Below, piece after piece: positions 1-8,912 of a DNA stretch of 64,000 nucleotides. The stretch spans positions 186,001 to 250,000 of the forward strand of contig NZ_FNPI01000002.1 in assembly GCF_900107275.1 (NCBI RefSeq), in the 5' to 3' direction. Under the pieces are notes generated by a model that worked only from the letters and a program-made list of their open reading frames with translations, did no database searches and was not told where the DNA came from. The translations under genes were made by a program, and so were the position numbers. The first letter of the stretch is position 1. Each line of letters starts with the position of its first letter. This DNA comes from Evansella caseinilytica (GTDB lineage Bacteria; Bacillota; Bacilli; Bacillales; Salisediminibacteriaceae).

Positions 1-279
1 AATCTTTTTGAACAAATATGAAGCAACGAGCTGTACTTCATCGAGACGCTGCGAGTTGTCTCATCGTGTCATCGCGCGCGATGGCACTTGGATAGACGTC
101 AGAGGAATACTGGCAGAGGAAGAGACAATGGAGTGGAGCCGATGCATTCTTTTCCAGTCAGCTAGGAGTGGTTTTCTCGGAACCAGGATGGTGACATTCC
201 GCTGTTGCTCACAGGACGTGAGCGGTAATTAGACGGAATTGGGGCGCAGCGAGCGGAACCATTGCCTTTTTGAACACGC
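1..279 (+). repeat. Dispersed repeat family A, copy A1 (cut by window edge)
   Basis: The sequence begins inside the right arm of the shared hairpin (ATCTTTTTGAAC) and ends with CTTTTTGAACACGC. The body matches the copies at 16296, 43871 and 59068. It contains one copy of a removable hairpin module (about 155-225) with stem GCTCAC/GTGAGC, where other copies have ACTCAC/GTGAGT. A 74-codon open frame runs through it, but it is broken by one-base differences in other copies, so I treat it as non-coding. Confidence 0.85.
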
Positions 280-286
280 TCTACAA

Positions 287-330
287 GTAATTGCTCAACA
301 AGATTGCTCTTTATCTTGTTGAGCAATTAC
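287..330. repeat. 44-nt hairpin H1 (18-8-18)
   Basis: Perfect inverted repeat of 18-bp arms (GTAATTGCTCAACAAGAT and its complement) around an 8-nt loop. Geometry is the same as the other H hairpins, but the core reads CAACAAGAT instead of CAAAAAGAT with a matching change in the other arm. It lies just after repeat A1. Confidence 0.8.
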
Positions 331-343
331 GAAACCGTTGAAA

Positions 344-392
344 AAAACATAGCCTTTTCAAGACAAATTGATTGTCTGAATGGCTATGTTTT
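344..392. terminator. Bidirectional hairpin terminator
   Basis: Long inverted repeat: AAAACATAGCC/GGCTATGTTTT outside and TTCAAGACAA/TTGTCTGAA inside, with A-runs and T-runs at the base on both strands. Probably terminates genes entering from the left and minus-strand transcripts from ispH. Confidence 0.7.
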
Positions 393-549
393 CCTTATCG
401 TGAAAGGTAAAGCAAAACTTTGCTTACGGTCCAACAGAAAAGAGATACTAGAAATTCGTCAAAGAAAATGAGCTCTTCAAAGATTAAAGTAAAGTTGCCA
501 AAGTGAGAAAGCGAAAACGTTTGTGCGCCGCTTTCGTTACGGCTTCCAG

Positions 550-1506
550 TTAGCTGTTAGATGCCGCTTTTTTCTTTACTCTTGGAAGGATTTTTGTCAG
601 TTTGACCGTGCTCGTCGCATCCCAGGTATGGGGGTCATCTTCATCATATTTTTCTAAAAAGGAAATCACTTCCTTGGTTATTGGTGTCGGTGTGCTTGCG
701 CCTGCAGTTACCGCCACTTTATTCACCCCTTTTAACCATCCCAGATTCAATTCATTGACATTGGCAATCCGGTAAGCGGTTGTTCCGGCAATTTCTTCAG
801 ACACCTGAGCCAGCCGGTTGGAGTTGTTGCTTTTCGGATCCCCGACAACGATAAGAAGGTCCGCTTTCTTTGCCTGTTCGGCTACTGCCTCCTGCCGCAC
901 TTGAGTCGCAAGGCAAATTTCATTATGAACTTCGGCGTTTGGATATTTTTTCAGCGAGGCATTAATCAGGTGGGAAACATCCCATTGGCTCATCGTCGTT
1001 TGATTGGTGATCAGGATTTTTTCGGAATCAATCCGGAGCTTGGCGACATCGTCCGGCGTTTCTACAAGGTGAACGATATCCGGAGCCACACCGACGGCGC
1101 CCTCTGGCTCCGGATGGCCTTTTTTCCCGATATAAATAATCTGATAGCCTTCTTCCTTTTTCTCGCGAATTAAATCATGCGTTTTTGTTACATCGGGACA
1201 AGTGGCGTCTACTGTCGTCAAGCCTTTTTCCTTTGCCATCCTGCGCACTTCCGGCGAAACGCCGTGTGCGGTGAAAATAACAGTTCCTTTGTCCACTTTT
1301 TTCAATATTTCCAACCGGTTAGGTCCGTCTAAGGTAATGATGCCTTCTTCTGTAAATGCATCGGTTACATGTTTATTATGAACAATCATACCTAAAATGT
1401 AGATTGGTCTCGGTAAATCTAAGTTTTCTACCGCTTGTCTGGCCAGAACCATGGCATCGACAACACCATAGCAGTAACCGCGCGGAGAAATTTTGATGAC
1501 TTCCAT
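550..1506 (-). CDS. ispH: 4-hydroxy-3-methylbut-2-enyl diphosphate reductase
   Basis: Last enzyme of the MEP isoprenoid pathway: a [4Fe-4S] reductase that converts HMBPP to IPP and DMAPP in the cytoplasm. The 318-residue length is normal. The three cluster cysteines are visible at C12 (GYCYG), C103 (DATCPD) and C198 (NEICLA), with active-site H43, H81, H131 and E133 (HPEPEG). The ATG start follows a GGAGG at good spacing. ispG, the preceding enzyme of the pathway, lies at 14678-15796, as in B. subtilis, where this gene is yqfP. The gene is the leftmost recognisable one and is read towards the window edge. Identification is near certain. Confidence 0.97.
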   Translation of the reverse strand: MEVIKISPRGYCYGVVDAMVLARQAVENLDLPRPIYILGMIVHNKHVTDAFTEEGIITLDGPNRLEILKKVDKGTVIFTAHGVSPEVRRMAKEKGLTTVDATCPDVTKTHDLIREKKEEGYQIIYIGKKGHPEPEGAVGVAPDIVHLVETPDDVAKLRIDSEKILITNQTTMSQWDVSHLINASLKKYPNAEVHNEICLATQVRQEAVAEQAKKADLLIVVGDPKSNNSNRLAQVSEEIAGTTAYRIANVNELNLGWLKGVNKVAVTAGASTPTPITKEVISFLEKYDEDDPHTWDATSTVKLTKILPRVKKKAASNS

Positions 1507-1675
1507 CTTGGCTCCTCCAATTGTCTGAAATATTCTTCTTCCTGTTTATTATAAAGGCTTTGCCTCCGGATTGACAAACAAACAATAAAAACAGGGGTAT
1601 GAATGAACAGTCAGACAGGATTGTTTTCTATCCGATAGGGAAACCATTGTCCATATATGAAGCGCTGCTATGATA

Positions 1676-1713
1676 AACAATCTCCAGCCACTTTAGCGCT
1701 GGGCTGTGGATTG
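1676..1713 (-). terminator. Weak inverted repeat after the CarD-like gene
   Basis: Imperfect inverted repeat (ACAATCTCCAGCC against GGCTGTGGATTGT) directly after the stop codon of the CarD-like gene, followed on the minus strand by a short T-rich stretch. Plausible but weak terminator. Confidence 0.4.
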
Positions 1714-2205
1714 TCATGCTCCCTGTGAATGTTCATCAATAAACTGATATGCTTCCTCTTCCGATATATTTTTTACAAGCATTAATTCACTGACAATAAA
1801 CTGCTTTGCCCGGTCGAGGTTCTTGCGGTCTTCCATATGCAAACCGTTTGTTCTTCCCTCTTCTTTGGAAGTGAGGTTGGAAATGACTGCAGCTGCATCC
1901 AGTATTGAGCCTGATTTCAACAATGTCTCGTTTTCCTTAGAATACGGCTTTGCTGCATCTTTTTTGGAGGCTACTTCGGATGGTTTTAACGCCATTACCA
2001 AGTCTTCCACCTCTTTCGGCTGAATGATTTTTCTTAGCCCGGAACTCTTAATGCGATTTTCAGGCAGCATCAATGTAACGTTGTTCAGCGGAAAGAAAAC
2101 GATAAAGTAATTTAATTTTTCGTTTAAAATTGTTTTTTCTTCAATATCTTTAATGGTACCGGCACCGTGGTAAGGATAAACAACGTGATCACCGACTTTG
2201 AACAT
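1714..2205 (-). CDS. CarD/CdnL-family RNA polymerase-binding transcription factor
   Basis: The N-terminal half (MFKVGDHVVYPYHGAGTI, then ...EEKTILNEKLNYFIVFF) is the typical CarD/CdnL/TRCF RNA-polymerase-interacting domain. That domain binds the beta lobe and stabilises open promoter complexes. The C-terminal half is helical and fits the CarD DNA-binding region. I start at the ATG at 2205: GGAGG lies 7 nt before it, while the ATG two codons upstream almost touches the SD. This gives 163 residues, usual for the family (B. subtilis YdeB is a homologue). A TACAAT -10-like element lies 30 nt upstream. In B. subtilis no such gene stands between ispH and yqfQ, so its position here is a local difference. 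It may tune rRNA and housekeeping promoters. Confidence 0.85.
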   Translation of the reverse strand: MFKVGDHVVYPYHGAGTIKDIEEKTILNEKLNYFIVFFPLNNVTLMLPENRIKSSGLRKIIQPKEVEDLVMALKPSEVASKKDAAKPYSKENETLLKSGSILDAAAVISNLTSKEEGRTNGLHMEDRKNLDRAKQFIVSELMLVKNISEEEAYQFIDEHSQGA

Positions 2206-2234
2206 GTGCATACCTCCATTTCGATAGTACAACT

Positions 2235-2240
2235 ATTGTA
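2235..2240 (-). promoter_or_regulatory. Probable -10 box of the CarD-like gene
   Basis: Minus-strand TACAAT in a very A/T-rich stretch 30 nt upstream of the chosen start. No good -35 hexamer is seen at 17 nt; the expected position reads TTTAAT. Confidence 0.4.
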
Positions 2241-2432
2241 CCATATTTTTAATTAAAATTAAAATTCTACTATGGAAATATGATTAAGTCAATGAAAAAA
2301 AGAAAAAAAAGCCGAATTTTCTCAATGGCAGTCAATTTTTGTTTGCTATGGAAGAGGATGCATGCTTTGCTTTTTCACACAGCTTTTTTTACTGCTTGTC
2401 CAAACGAACCTATGAGCGTGTAAGGAAGATAA

Positions 2433-2460
2433 ACCAGTCGGTAGCGTGTCAGACTGGTTT
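2433..2460 (-). terminator. Terminator hairpin overlapping the yqfQ stop codon
   Basis: AACCAGTC/GACTGGTT inverted repeat. The TGA stop of yqfQ lies inside the hairpin. The 3' side on the minus strand runs into TTTATCTTCC. Confidence 0.55.
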
Positions 2461-3279
2461 GATGTAGAGCTTTGGTTTTGGCAAATGACTTGTAGATGCT
2501 GGATCTGCTTTTGGTTTGCGTTTTTTTATTTTTTCCTGCGGCGGCTGTTCTTCTTTTTGCCGGACGACGTTTTTTGCCGCAGATTTCCTGTTTTCGCTTC
2601 CGGTTTTCGACGATTTTTTTATCGGCCGCTCTTTCTGCGGGGCGTGTTTTTTTTTCTTCCGTATAGCTTCCTTTGCTTTCTTGTCTTTCATTTGTTTTCT
2701 GATTTCACCATCCTTGTGAATGGTGTCTTGTTCCACTGCTTTGTCCAATTCGTCATCTGCGCTATTGCTTGTTTCCGCTTCGCCGCCTTCGGATGGTTTA
2801 TCTGTATCAGCTGTTTCCGCTGTATCCTCTGTATTTTCCGCCTGCTCATTTTCGTCTGCCTCGTCGTCCTCGTCATTGGATTGCAGCACCGAGATCAGCC
2901 CCGGCAATGATTTAATGAGCGGACCGTATTGCTGAACCATCGGGCCGATGGTTTGCGCCACTTCAATGGCTTTTTGAGCATTTTCAATAAAATTCATGAT
3001 CGTTGTGATTCCGCCGCCGGAACTTGCGGCACTTGAAACGGCGGAACTGACATTGCCTAGTGACGAACCGGCACTTCCTAATGCAGTGCCCGCATTACTC
3101 ATTGCTGAACCTCCGCCAAACAGACGAGATAATATTCCGCCTGTTCGACCGGCCTGCTGTAATGATGCATTCACTACTGGTTGCTGAAGACCTTGCGCCT
3201 GCGAAGCGATTCCCCGGGAAAACAGCCCACCGGCTTGAGCAGGCGAAATGGCTGGTGGAAAAGGTCGTGGTCCAAACAT
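2449..3279 (-). CDS. yqfQ: YqfQ-like low-complexity protein
   Basis: Product of 276 residues. It has a proline- and glycine-rich start (MFGPRPFPP), a Gly/Ser/Ala-rich stretch around residues 50-85 (GSAG, SSAVSSAASSGGG), a central helical part, an acidic Asp/Glu-rich linker, and a strongly basic Lys-rich tail. This composition, and its place between ispH and cshB, match B. subtilis YqfQ (VrrA-like), whose biochemical role is not established. I chose the ATG at 3279 because AAAGG lies 9 nt upstream; the longer frame from 3327 has no good SD. The opposite charges of linker and tail suggest binding to a polyanion or to itself, which is inference. The family is confined to spore-forming Bacillaceae as far as I know. 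Confidence 0.7.
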   Translation of the reverse strand: MFGPRPFPPAISPAQAGGLFSRGIASQAQGLQQPVVNASLQQAGRTGGILSRLFGGGSAMSNAGTALGSAGSSLGNVSSAVSSAASSGGGITTIMNFIENAQKAIEVAQTIGPMVQQYGPLIKSLPGLISVLQSNDEDDEADENEQAENTEDTAETADTDKPSEGGEAETSNSADDELDKAVEQDTIHKDGEIRKQMKDKKAKEAIRKKKKHAPQKERPIKKSSKTGSENRKSAAKNVVRQKEEQPPQEKIKKRKPKADPASTSHLPKPKLYIKPV

Positions 3280-3561
3280 GCCGAACATCCTTTCAAATAC
3301 AAGATCTCTCATTTTAGGTATATGCAATGGATAAATGATGGTATAGGCGTTACACTAGATAAAAAGAAATAGTGAGTTTTCATGCGTTTTAAAACGAATG
3401 GAAGCTGGCTCTCCGCAAATGACGGCGAGTAGTTGTGGCGAAATATTTATGATTCATGATAAAATAAATAATTGGCGTATAAGAAAAGAGCGCGTTTAAT
3501 CAAGAAAAACAACCGCTGTCAAACGTGGTGAAGAGCAGTTTGTTTAAAGAAAGGATAAACT

Positions 3562-4887
3562 ATGGAGCATAATTTTGAACGTTTTCAGTTAAAACCGTTT
3601 TTAATTAAGGCACTTGAAGAACAAAAAATAACGATGCCGACAGAAATCCAGGAACGCCTTATTCCTGCTATCAAGAACGGGCTGGACGTGATCGGTCAAT
3701 CGCAGACAGGTACAGGAAAAACCTATGCGTTTCTACTGCCAATTGTTGACAGGATCAATGCAGAAAATCGGAAAACACAGGCAGTGATTACGGCGCCGAC
3801 CCGTGAGTTGGCACGTCAGCTGCATGAAGAGCTGCAGAAGCTATTAGCATTTTCAGAGGAAACGATTCACTCCCAGCTTGTCATCGGCGGAACTGATCGC
3901 TTGAAAATGATGGACAAGCTGGGGCAGCATCCGCATATCATCGTCGGAACGCCGGGGCGAATTGCCGATATGGTTGATAAGCAGGCGTTTCATATATTTT
4001 CCGTCAGCATGTTTGTTGTCGACGAAGCCGATCAAATGTTGGACATGGGTTTTATTGAAGATGTGGATCGTACAGCGTCCCGGATGGGAACAGACCTGCA
4101 AATGATGGTGTTTTCTGCCACCATTCCGGAAAAGCTGAAGCCGTTTTTGAAAAAATACCTTGATCATCCAAGGCATGTGGAGGTTCAGCCCCAGGAGGCA
4201 TCTCCAACAAAAATTCAACATTGGCTTATTCCTGACAGGGATCGCGACCGCAAGGAGCTGTTGCTTCAGGTTGCCAAATCGCTGAATCCGTTTCTGGCGG
4301 TTATTTTCGTGAATACGAAGGAAGCAGCTGATGAAGTATTCCAATACTTGCAGTTACAGGGATTGCATGTGGACCTCATGCACGGAGGAATCAGTCCGCG
4401 GGAAAGAAAGAAAGTGATGAAGAAGCTGCAGGATGCCGATGTTCCGTTTCTTGTGGCCACGGATCTGGTCGCGAGAGGAATCGATGTTAAAGGCATTAGT
4501 CATATCATCAACTATGAGCTTCCAAAGGAACTGGAATATTATATTCACCGGGTGGGACGGACAGCGCGAGCCGGCTGGGACGGCATCGCTGCTACACTTA
4601 TTGGCCGGGACGATCAGGAAAGTATTACCAAGCTGGAAAAACAAGGTATCTCCTTTGAGTACAAGGAACTCCGGCAAGGAGAATGGATAACGGTGGAAAA
4701 GCGCCGCCGCCCATCTTTTAACAAGAAAGAGCTGTCCGAAGGCGAACCGCCGCCGAAGAAAAAAGGACATACAAAAGCTAAGGCCAAGCCGAAAAAAGTG
4801 AAGCCGGGCTATAAGAAAAAAGCACGCTATCATAAGCTGAAGGAAGAACAACGTCAGCGAAAATTGGAAAGCAGGCAAAGAAAGTAA
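3562..4887 (+). CDS. cshB: DEAD-box ATP-dependent RNA helicase CshB
   Basis: RNA helicase that unwinds structured RNA, usually linked to ribosome assembly and cold growth. Motifs in order: motif I QTGTGKT at 48-54, PTREL at 79-83, TPGR at 130-133, DEAD at 154-157, SAT at 185-187, and HRVGRTAR at 329-336. The last 50 residues are very Lys/Arg-rich, as in CshB. Length is 441 residues. The ATG has an AAAGGA SD. It lies directly upstream of nfo with a 19-nt gap, as in B. subtilis (yqfR-yqfS), and is probably cotranscribed with it. CshA and DeaD are alternatives by family, but gene context favours CshB. Confidence 0.93.
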   Translation: MEHNFERFQLKPFLIKALEEQKITMPTEIQERLIPAIKNGLDVIGQSQTGTGKTYAFLLPIVDRINAENRKTQAVITAPTRELARQLHEELQKLLAFSEETIHSQLVIGGTDRLKMMDKLGQHPHIIVGTPGRIADMVDKQAFHIFSVSMFVVDEADQMLDMGFIEDVDRTASRMGTDLQMMVFSATIPEKLKPFLKKYLDHPRHVEVQPQEASPTKIQHWLIPDRDRDRKELLLQVAKSLNPFLAVIFVNTKEAADEVFQYLQLQGLHVDLMHGGISPRERKKVMKKLQDADVPFLVATDLVARGIDVKGISHIINYELPKELEYYIHRVGRTARAGWDGIAATLIGRDDQESITKLEKQGISFEYKELRQGEWITVEKRRRPSFNKKELSEGEPPPKKKGHTKAKAKPKKVKPGYKKKARYHKLKEEQRQRKLESRQRK

Positions 4888-4906
4888 GCGGGAGAGGATG
4901 ATTTTT

Positions 4907-5806
4907 ATGTTAATCGGATCACATGTTTCCATGAGCGGAAAACACATGCTTTTAGCTGCCAGTGAGGAAGCAGCTTCCTACGGGGCAACGACGTTTATGA
5001 TTTATACCGGCGCTCCGCAAAATACGCGCAGAAAAGCGATTGAAGAGCTTAACATCGAAAAAGGAACCGAGCACATGAACGCAAACGGCATCGCAAATAT
5101 TATTGTGCATGCACCGTACATTATTAATATCGGTAATTCCGAAAAAAAGGAAACGTTTGAACTTGGCGTCAATTTTTTGCGAAGCGAAATCGAAAGGACG
5201 GAAGCGATTGGCGCAAAGCAGATTGTGCTTCATCCTGGGGCCCACGTTGGTGCCGGACCTGAAAAAGGAATTGCGAAAATCATTGAAGGGTTGAACGAGG
5301 CTCTGGATCAGAAGCAAGAGGTGCAGATCGCTCTTGAAACAATGGCAGGAAAGGGCTCTGAGTGCGGCCGAACTTTCGATGAGCTTGCGAAAATCATTGA
5401 CGGCGTTACCCATAATGAAAAATTATCCATTTGCTTTGACACTTGCCACGTCCATGATGCCGGTTATGATATCGTAAACGATCTTGACGCTGTAATAAAG
5501 CAGTTTGATGATATTATCGGTCTCGATCGATTAAAAGTATTGCATATTAATGATAGTAAAAACGAATGTGGTGCCAGAAAGGACCGCCACGAAAATATCG
5601 GCTACGGTCATATCGGTTTTGAAGCGCTGGAGCGAATCATTTATCATCCTGCGTTCGCCGATATTCCGAAAATCCTAGAAACTCCGTATGTAGGAGTGGA
5701 CAAAAACAAGAAAAAAGCCCCGTATAAACTAGAAATCGAAATGATCCGTCAGCGCCGGTTTGACGAGACTTTAAAGGACAAATTACTCGCTGCTGCCGGA
5801 GTGTAA
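4907..5806 (+). CDS. nfo: Deoxyribonuclease IV (apurinic/apyrimidinic endonuclease)
   Basis: Endonuclease IV cleaves abasic sites in base-excision repair; in Bacillus it protects spore DNA. The trinuclear zinc ligands expected of the family are present: [30 protein letters not shown] and [10 protein letters not shown]. The product is 299 residues, close to the usual 297. The start at 4907 is preferred: the SD GAGAGG ends 6 nt upstream of it allowing for the first ATG, whereas the ATG at 4898 touches the SD, and [12 protein letters not shown] is the typical family N-terminus. Hairpin H2 begins at the base after the stop codon and may act as the transcript end. Confidence 0.96.
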   Translation: MLIGSHVSMSGKHMLLAASEEAASYGATTFMIYTGAPQNTRRKAIEELNIEKGTEHMNANGIANIIVHAPYIINIGNSEKKETFELGVNFLRSEIERTEAIGAKQIVLHPGAHVGAGPEKGIAKIIEGLNEALDQKQEVQIALETMAGKGSECGRTFDELAKIIDGVTHNEKLSICFDTCHVHDAGYDIVNDLDAVIKQFDDIIGLDRLKVLHINDSKNECGARKDRHENIGYGHIGFEALERIIYHPAFADIPKILETPYVGVDKNKKKAPYKLEIEMIRQRRFDETLKDKLLAAAGV

Positions 5807-5850
5807 GTATTTGTTCAAAAAGATCGTTTTTTATCTTTTTGAACAAATAC
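5807..5850. repeat. 44-nt hairpin H2 (18-8-18)
   Basis: Perfect 18-bp arms (GTATTTGTTCAAAAAGAT and complement) around loop CGTTTTTT, starting right after the nfo stop. Core shared with the other H hairpins; the outer arm GTATTTG is private to this copy and still fully paired. It could end nfo transcription, though no T-run follows. Confidence 0.85.
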
Positions 5851-5988
5851 GATAACACGCTTGGTAAGAGATTCTTTGGAGAATAGGCGAGGCTGTGTCA
5901 AAAGCCAAAACTATTTTAAAAATATCAGTGCAATGGCTCCGTGCTTGTCTCTTCCTCTGCCAGTATTGCACTGATGTCTCATTGCTTC
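5851..5988. repeat. Degenerate family A fragments beside hairpin H2
   Basis: Bases 5947-5978 (CTTGTCTCTTCCTCTGCCAG and following) match the inside of family A in minus orientation. Bases 5906-5934 match a stretch at 19156-19186 (CAAAACTATYTTAAAAA type). This looks like a decayed mosaic of repeats, with no coding content. Confidence 0.55.
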
Positions 5989-6033
5989 GGGGGTGTCTCA
6001 AAAGGGAAAAAACCACCCTTTTGAGATACCCCC
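5989..6033. terminator. Hairpin terminator between nfo and yqfT
   Basis: 18-bp arms GGGGGTGTCTCAAAAGGG and CCCTTTTGAGATACCCCC (one mismatch) around a 9-nt A-rich loop, between convergent genes. A near twin lies at 31512-31556, also between convergent genes. Confidence 0.7.
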
Positions 6034-6098
6034 ATACATTTTTCTGAAATACGCAAAACCCGGCATCAACGAACTCGATCTGATGCCGGATCTCCCTT

Positions 6099-6374
6099 TT
6101 AATCGAGGGAAAAGCTTAAGTACGCTTCATACGGACGCAGCAGCTTCCTTGCTTTTTTATAAAGCGCCGGATCCATTTTTTTTAACCGTTCGTTCAACTG
6201 TAGTACATTCTTTTTATCACCGATGTCAAACGGTACTGCATGAATGATTGCCAGGACTTCCTTTGCCTGTCTCACAGTTAAATGAATGCCGTTTTCCCGC
6301 CCAAGGCGAATAAGCTCCTTCACATTAAGGTTCCGTACTTTTTGATTTACCATCTGCCGGACAATTGGATTCAA
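6099..6374 (-). CDS. yqfT: YqfT-like DUF2624 protein
   Basis: Small cytoplasmic protein of 91 residues. The N-terminus NPIVRQMVNQKVRNLNVKEL matches the DUF2624 family (B. subtilis YqfT), which sits downstream of nfo there too. Function is unknown. I start at the TTG at 6374: AGGAGG lies 9 nt upstream, while the TTG at 6383 touches the SD. The start therefore reads TTG-AAT-CCA, giving M-N-P. The sequence is mostly helical and basic, with no membrane segment or signal peptide. It is convergent with nfo. Confidence 0.75.
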   Translation of the reverse strand: MNPIVRQMVNQKVRNLNVKELIRLGRENGIHLTVRQAKEVLAIIHAVPFDIGDKKNVLQLNERLKKMDPALYKKARKLLRPYEAYLSFSLD

Positions 6375-6598
6375 GAAATGCAACCTCCTATATCTTATTC
6401 CTTATAAACATCCTTCGATAACATATGTATGGAACAGGTTGAAAAATGTTCCGGTTTTCAAACTCTTGTTGAACGTATGCATGAAAAAACGATAGCTTTT
6501 CCTATTAAATTAACAAAGGCATCTTTTAAATGCAGGGAATGATCTCAAGAATGTTTCGCACTCCTGCAAAGCAGGCGCAAGTGAACTCGTTTCAGCAA

Positions 6599-6680
6599 GC
6601 TGAAATATCGGGGAATCAGATGGGGAGTATACCCCACCTGATTGACACATCCCACCTACGCTAACGCTTAGAGGTGGGGG
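6599..6680. repeat. Palindromic repeat family C, copy C1
   Basis: Hairpin AATCAGATGGGG/CCCCACCTGATT (one mismatch, loop AGTATA), then a second hairpin CCCACCT/AGGTGGG at 6651-6679. The first part recurs at 25326-25385 with a covarying base pair. The second hairpin (CGCTAACGCTTAGAGGTGGG) resembles the 3' ends I associate with IS200/IS605-type elements, so this may be a relic end. That link is inference. Nothing else is seen in the 6375-6778 gap apart from the terminator at 6708-6753. Confidence 0.6.
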
Positions 6681-6707
6681 GGCTTAACCCTAAAGAAAAA
6701 TATAGAT

Positions 6708-6753
6708 AAACGTGCCGTAACTGACTGTTTTTTCTTTCACATCCGGCACGTTT
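6708..6753. terminator. Terminator after ppk
   Basis: Stem AACGTGCCG/CGGCACGTT with T-runs on the plus-strand side (TTTTTTT). Lies 25 nt beyond the ppk stop. Confidence 0.65.
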
Positions 6754-6778
6754 TTTTGCATGGAAAGCCGGTTAGCCG

Positions 6779-8881
6779 TTAATGGCTGTTTTGCCGTGCT
6801 TGTTTATACAAATACACTTGACTCTCAAACGGCGATTCATTTTTCGCCGTTTCAACATATTGGTAGTCGCCGTCCGGCTGTTGGATCCTTGCCTTGACAT
6901 TATCCTTTAAATAAGTTTGTAAAATGTCAATGATCCTGTTTTTTGTCACTTGCTGGTAGATCGGAAAAAGTATTTCGATTCGCTTTTCCATGTTCCTCGT
7001 CATCCAGTCTGCAGAGGATAAATAAATCGCTTCCGCGCCGTTTTGATGAAAATAATAAATCCGGCTGTGCTCAAGAAATCGGCCGACGATGCTGCGGACG
7101 GTAATATTCTCGCTGACCCCGTTGATTCCCGGCTTCAGGCAACAGATCCCCCTGATAATCAGTTCAATTTTCACTCCTGCCTGACTCGCTTCAAACAGCT
7201 TTAAAATAATCGCTTTATCTGTCAGTGAATTCATTTTTGCAATCATTTTTCCGTTTTTATACTTTGCTTGATATTTCATTTCCGCATCGATCAATGCCAG
7301 AAATTGCTCGCGGATGTCGAGCGGGGCTGTTGCTATTTCATTCCAGGCAGGCTTGCTGCTGTAGCCGCTCAAATGATTAAAAAAATGGGTGGCATCCTTG
7401 CCGAAGGATTCTTTAGCCGTTAATAGGCCGAGATCTGTGTAGAATTTAGCTGTCGTATCGTTGTAGTTTCCGGTTCCTAAATGAACGAACCGCTGGATTA
7501 CCCCGTGCTGCTGGCGGATGACAAGGGTAATTTTACTATGGGTCTTTAATCCAGTGATTCCATAAATCACATGCGCGCCGGCTTTTTCCAGCTTCTTCGC
7601 CCAACGGATGTTGCTTTCTTCATCAAAGCGGGCTTTCAGTTCAACAAGAACGGTGACTTGCTTGCCGGCATTTGCCGCTTCGGCAAGGGCGCGAATAATC
7701 GGTGATTCGCCGCTGACCCGGTAAAGTGTTTGTTTAATGGCCAGGACATTGGGATCTTCCGCCGCTTTTTCAATAAACTCAACAATCGGTTCAAACGATT
7801 CAAATGGGTGATGGAGCAGGATATCGTTTTTGACGATGGCTTCAAATAAATCGTCTTCTCCCTTTAAATCCGCCGGAGGCTGCGGTACCAGGGCTTCGTG
7901 GAACAGATGTTCATAGATGTGAACGAGCGATTCGACAAAAGCGGATAAAAACGTATAATCCACAGGACCCTTCACTGCGTAAATGTCATCCGGCTGAAGC
8001 TCAAGGGCCTCTTTTAGAAAAGATAACACCTTGCTGTCCATTTTATCCTGCTGCATTTCCAGACGAACGGCAGAACCCCATTTTTGCTTCTTTATTTCTT
8101 TTTCCATTTCTTTAAGCAAATCCCGCACGCTCTCCTCGTGAATTTCAAAATCGGCATTTCGGGTGATGCGAAATGGAGAGACGGAGATCACTTTATTACC
8201 GTAGAATAAGCGGTAAATAAAATGGCTGATTACTTGTTCCAATAAAATAAAACAATGCTCGCTTTCGATCATTGAAGGGAGGGGGACAACCCGGTTCAGC
8301 ACAGAGGGAACCTGGACGATTGCCAGTTTCCCGCCGTTCTCCTTCGGCTCGTTGTCCGCTTCTAACAGGACGGCGAGATTGAGGCTTTTATTTAAAAGCA
8401 TCGGAAATGGCCGGCAAGCATCAATCGCCATCGGGGTTAACACCGGCAGAATATATTCGTCAAAATGACGGCTAAGGAAGTTGTATTGTTCATGAGAAAT
8501 TTCATTCATTGACCAGAATTCAACGCCCTCCTCTTTTAACCGCGGGAGGAGGGAATCGTTGAACAATTCGTCCTGCAGTGCGACAAGATGATGGCAGTGC
8601 TGACTAATGGCTTTCAGCTGCTGCATTGGCGTCATCGAAGATTTATTGTCCGGTTTATTAAATCCGGCTTTCACTTGATCCTTTAAGCCGGCAACACGGA
8701 CCATGAAAAACTCGTCCAGGTTGGAGCTGAATATGGAGATAAACTTGAGGCGTTCGAGAAGCGGATTGCGGTTGTCCATCGCTTCTTGAAGAACCCGTTT
8801 ATTAAACGCCAGCCAGCTTAATTCACGGTTATTGTAATAACTCGGATGTTCAAGATCAACATATTTTTTGTCCGTCTTCAT
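6779..8881 (-). CDS. ppk: Polyphosphate kinase
   Basis: PPK1 reversibly polymerises the gamma-phosphate of ATP into polyphosphate. The 700-residue length is typical. The N-terminal domain (YYNNRELSWLAFNKRVLQEA, SSNLDEFFMVRVAGL) and the catalytic core are intact. The phospho-accepting histidine is expected at H448 in LKTHSKITLVIR. The ATG follows GGAGG by 9 nt. It is 31 nt downstream of ppx on the same strand, so the order is ppx-ppk and they are probably cotranscribed from the region carrying the 10.5-10.9 kb repeat array. The pair is absent from this locus in B. subtilis, a local gain or loss. A Na/Pi symporter with a PhoU domain is encoded at 23.7 kb, consistent with a phosphate-handling theme. 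Confidence 0.97.
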   Translation of the reverse strand: MKTDKKYVDLEHPSYYNNRELSWLAFNKRVLQEAMDNRNPLLERLKFISIFSSNLDEFFMVRVAGLKDQVKAGFNKPDNKSSMTPMQQLKAISQHCHHLVALQDELFNDSLLPRLKEEGVEFWSMNEISHEQYNFLSRHFDEYILPVLTPMAIDACRPFPMLLNKSLNLAVLLEADNEPKENGGKLAIVQVPSVLNRVVPLPSMIESEHCFILLEQVISHFIYRLFYGNKVISVSPFRITRNADFEIHEESVRDLLKEMEKEIKKQKWGSAVRLEMQQDKMDSKVLSFLKEALELQPDDIYAVKGPVDYTFLSAFVESLVHIYEHLFHEALVPQPPADLKGEDDLFEAIVKNDILLHHPFESFEPIVEFIEKAAEDPNVLAIKQTLYRVSGESPIIRALAEAANAGKQVTVLVELKARFDEESNIRWAKKLEKAGAHVIYGITGLKTHSKITLVIRQQHGVIQRFVHLGTGNYNDTTAKFYTDLGLLTAKESFGKDATHFFNHLSGYSSKPAWNEIATAPLDIREQFLALIDAEMKYQAKYKNGKMIAKMNSLTDKAIILKLFEASQAGVKIELIIRGICCLKPGINGVSENITVRSIVGRFLEHSRIYYFHQNGAEAIYLSSADWMTRNMEKRIEILFPIYQQVTKNRIIDILQTYLKDNVKARIQQPDGDYQYVETAKNESPFESQVYLYKQARQNSH

Positions 8882-8912
8882 GATGAATAACCTCCAATTC
8901 TAGTGTATGCAG

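Noticed and set aside
8-232. Open frame of 74 codons in repeat A1, also partly open in A2 and A3
   Set aside because: The copies differ by single-base indels (AATGGAGTGG against AATGAGTGG) that change frame, and there is no SD. Nucleotide structure, not protein, is conserved.
2446-2910. 154-codon plus-strand frame across yqfQ
   Set aside because: It is the antisense of a low-complexity coding sequence and has an unlikely Phe/Cys-rich product.
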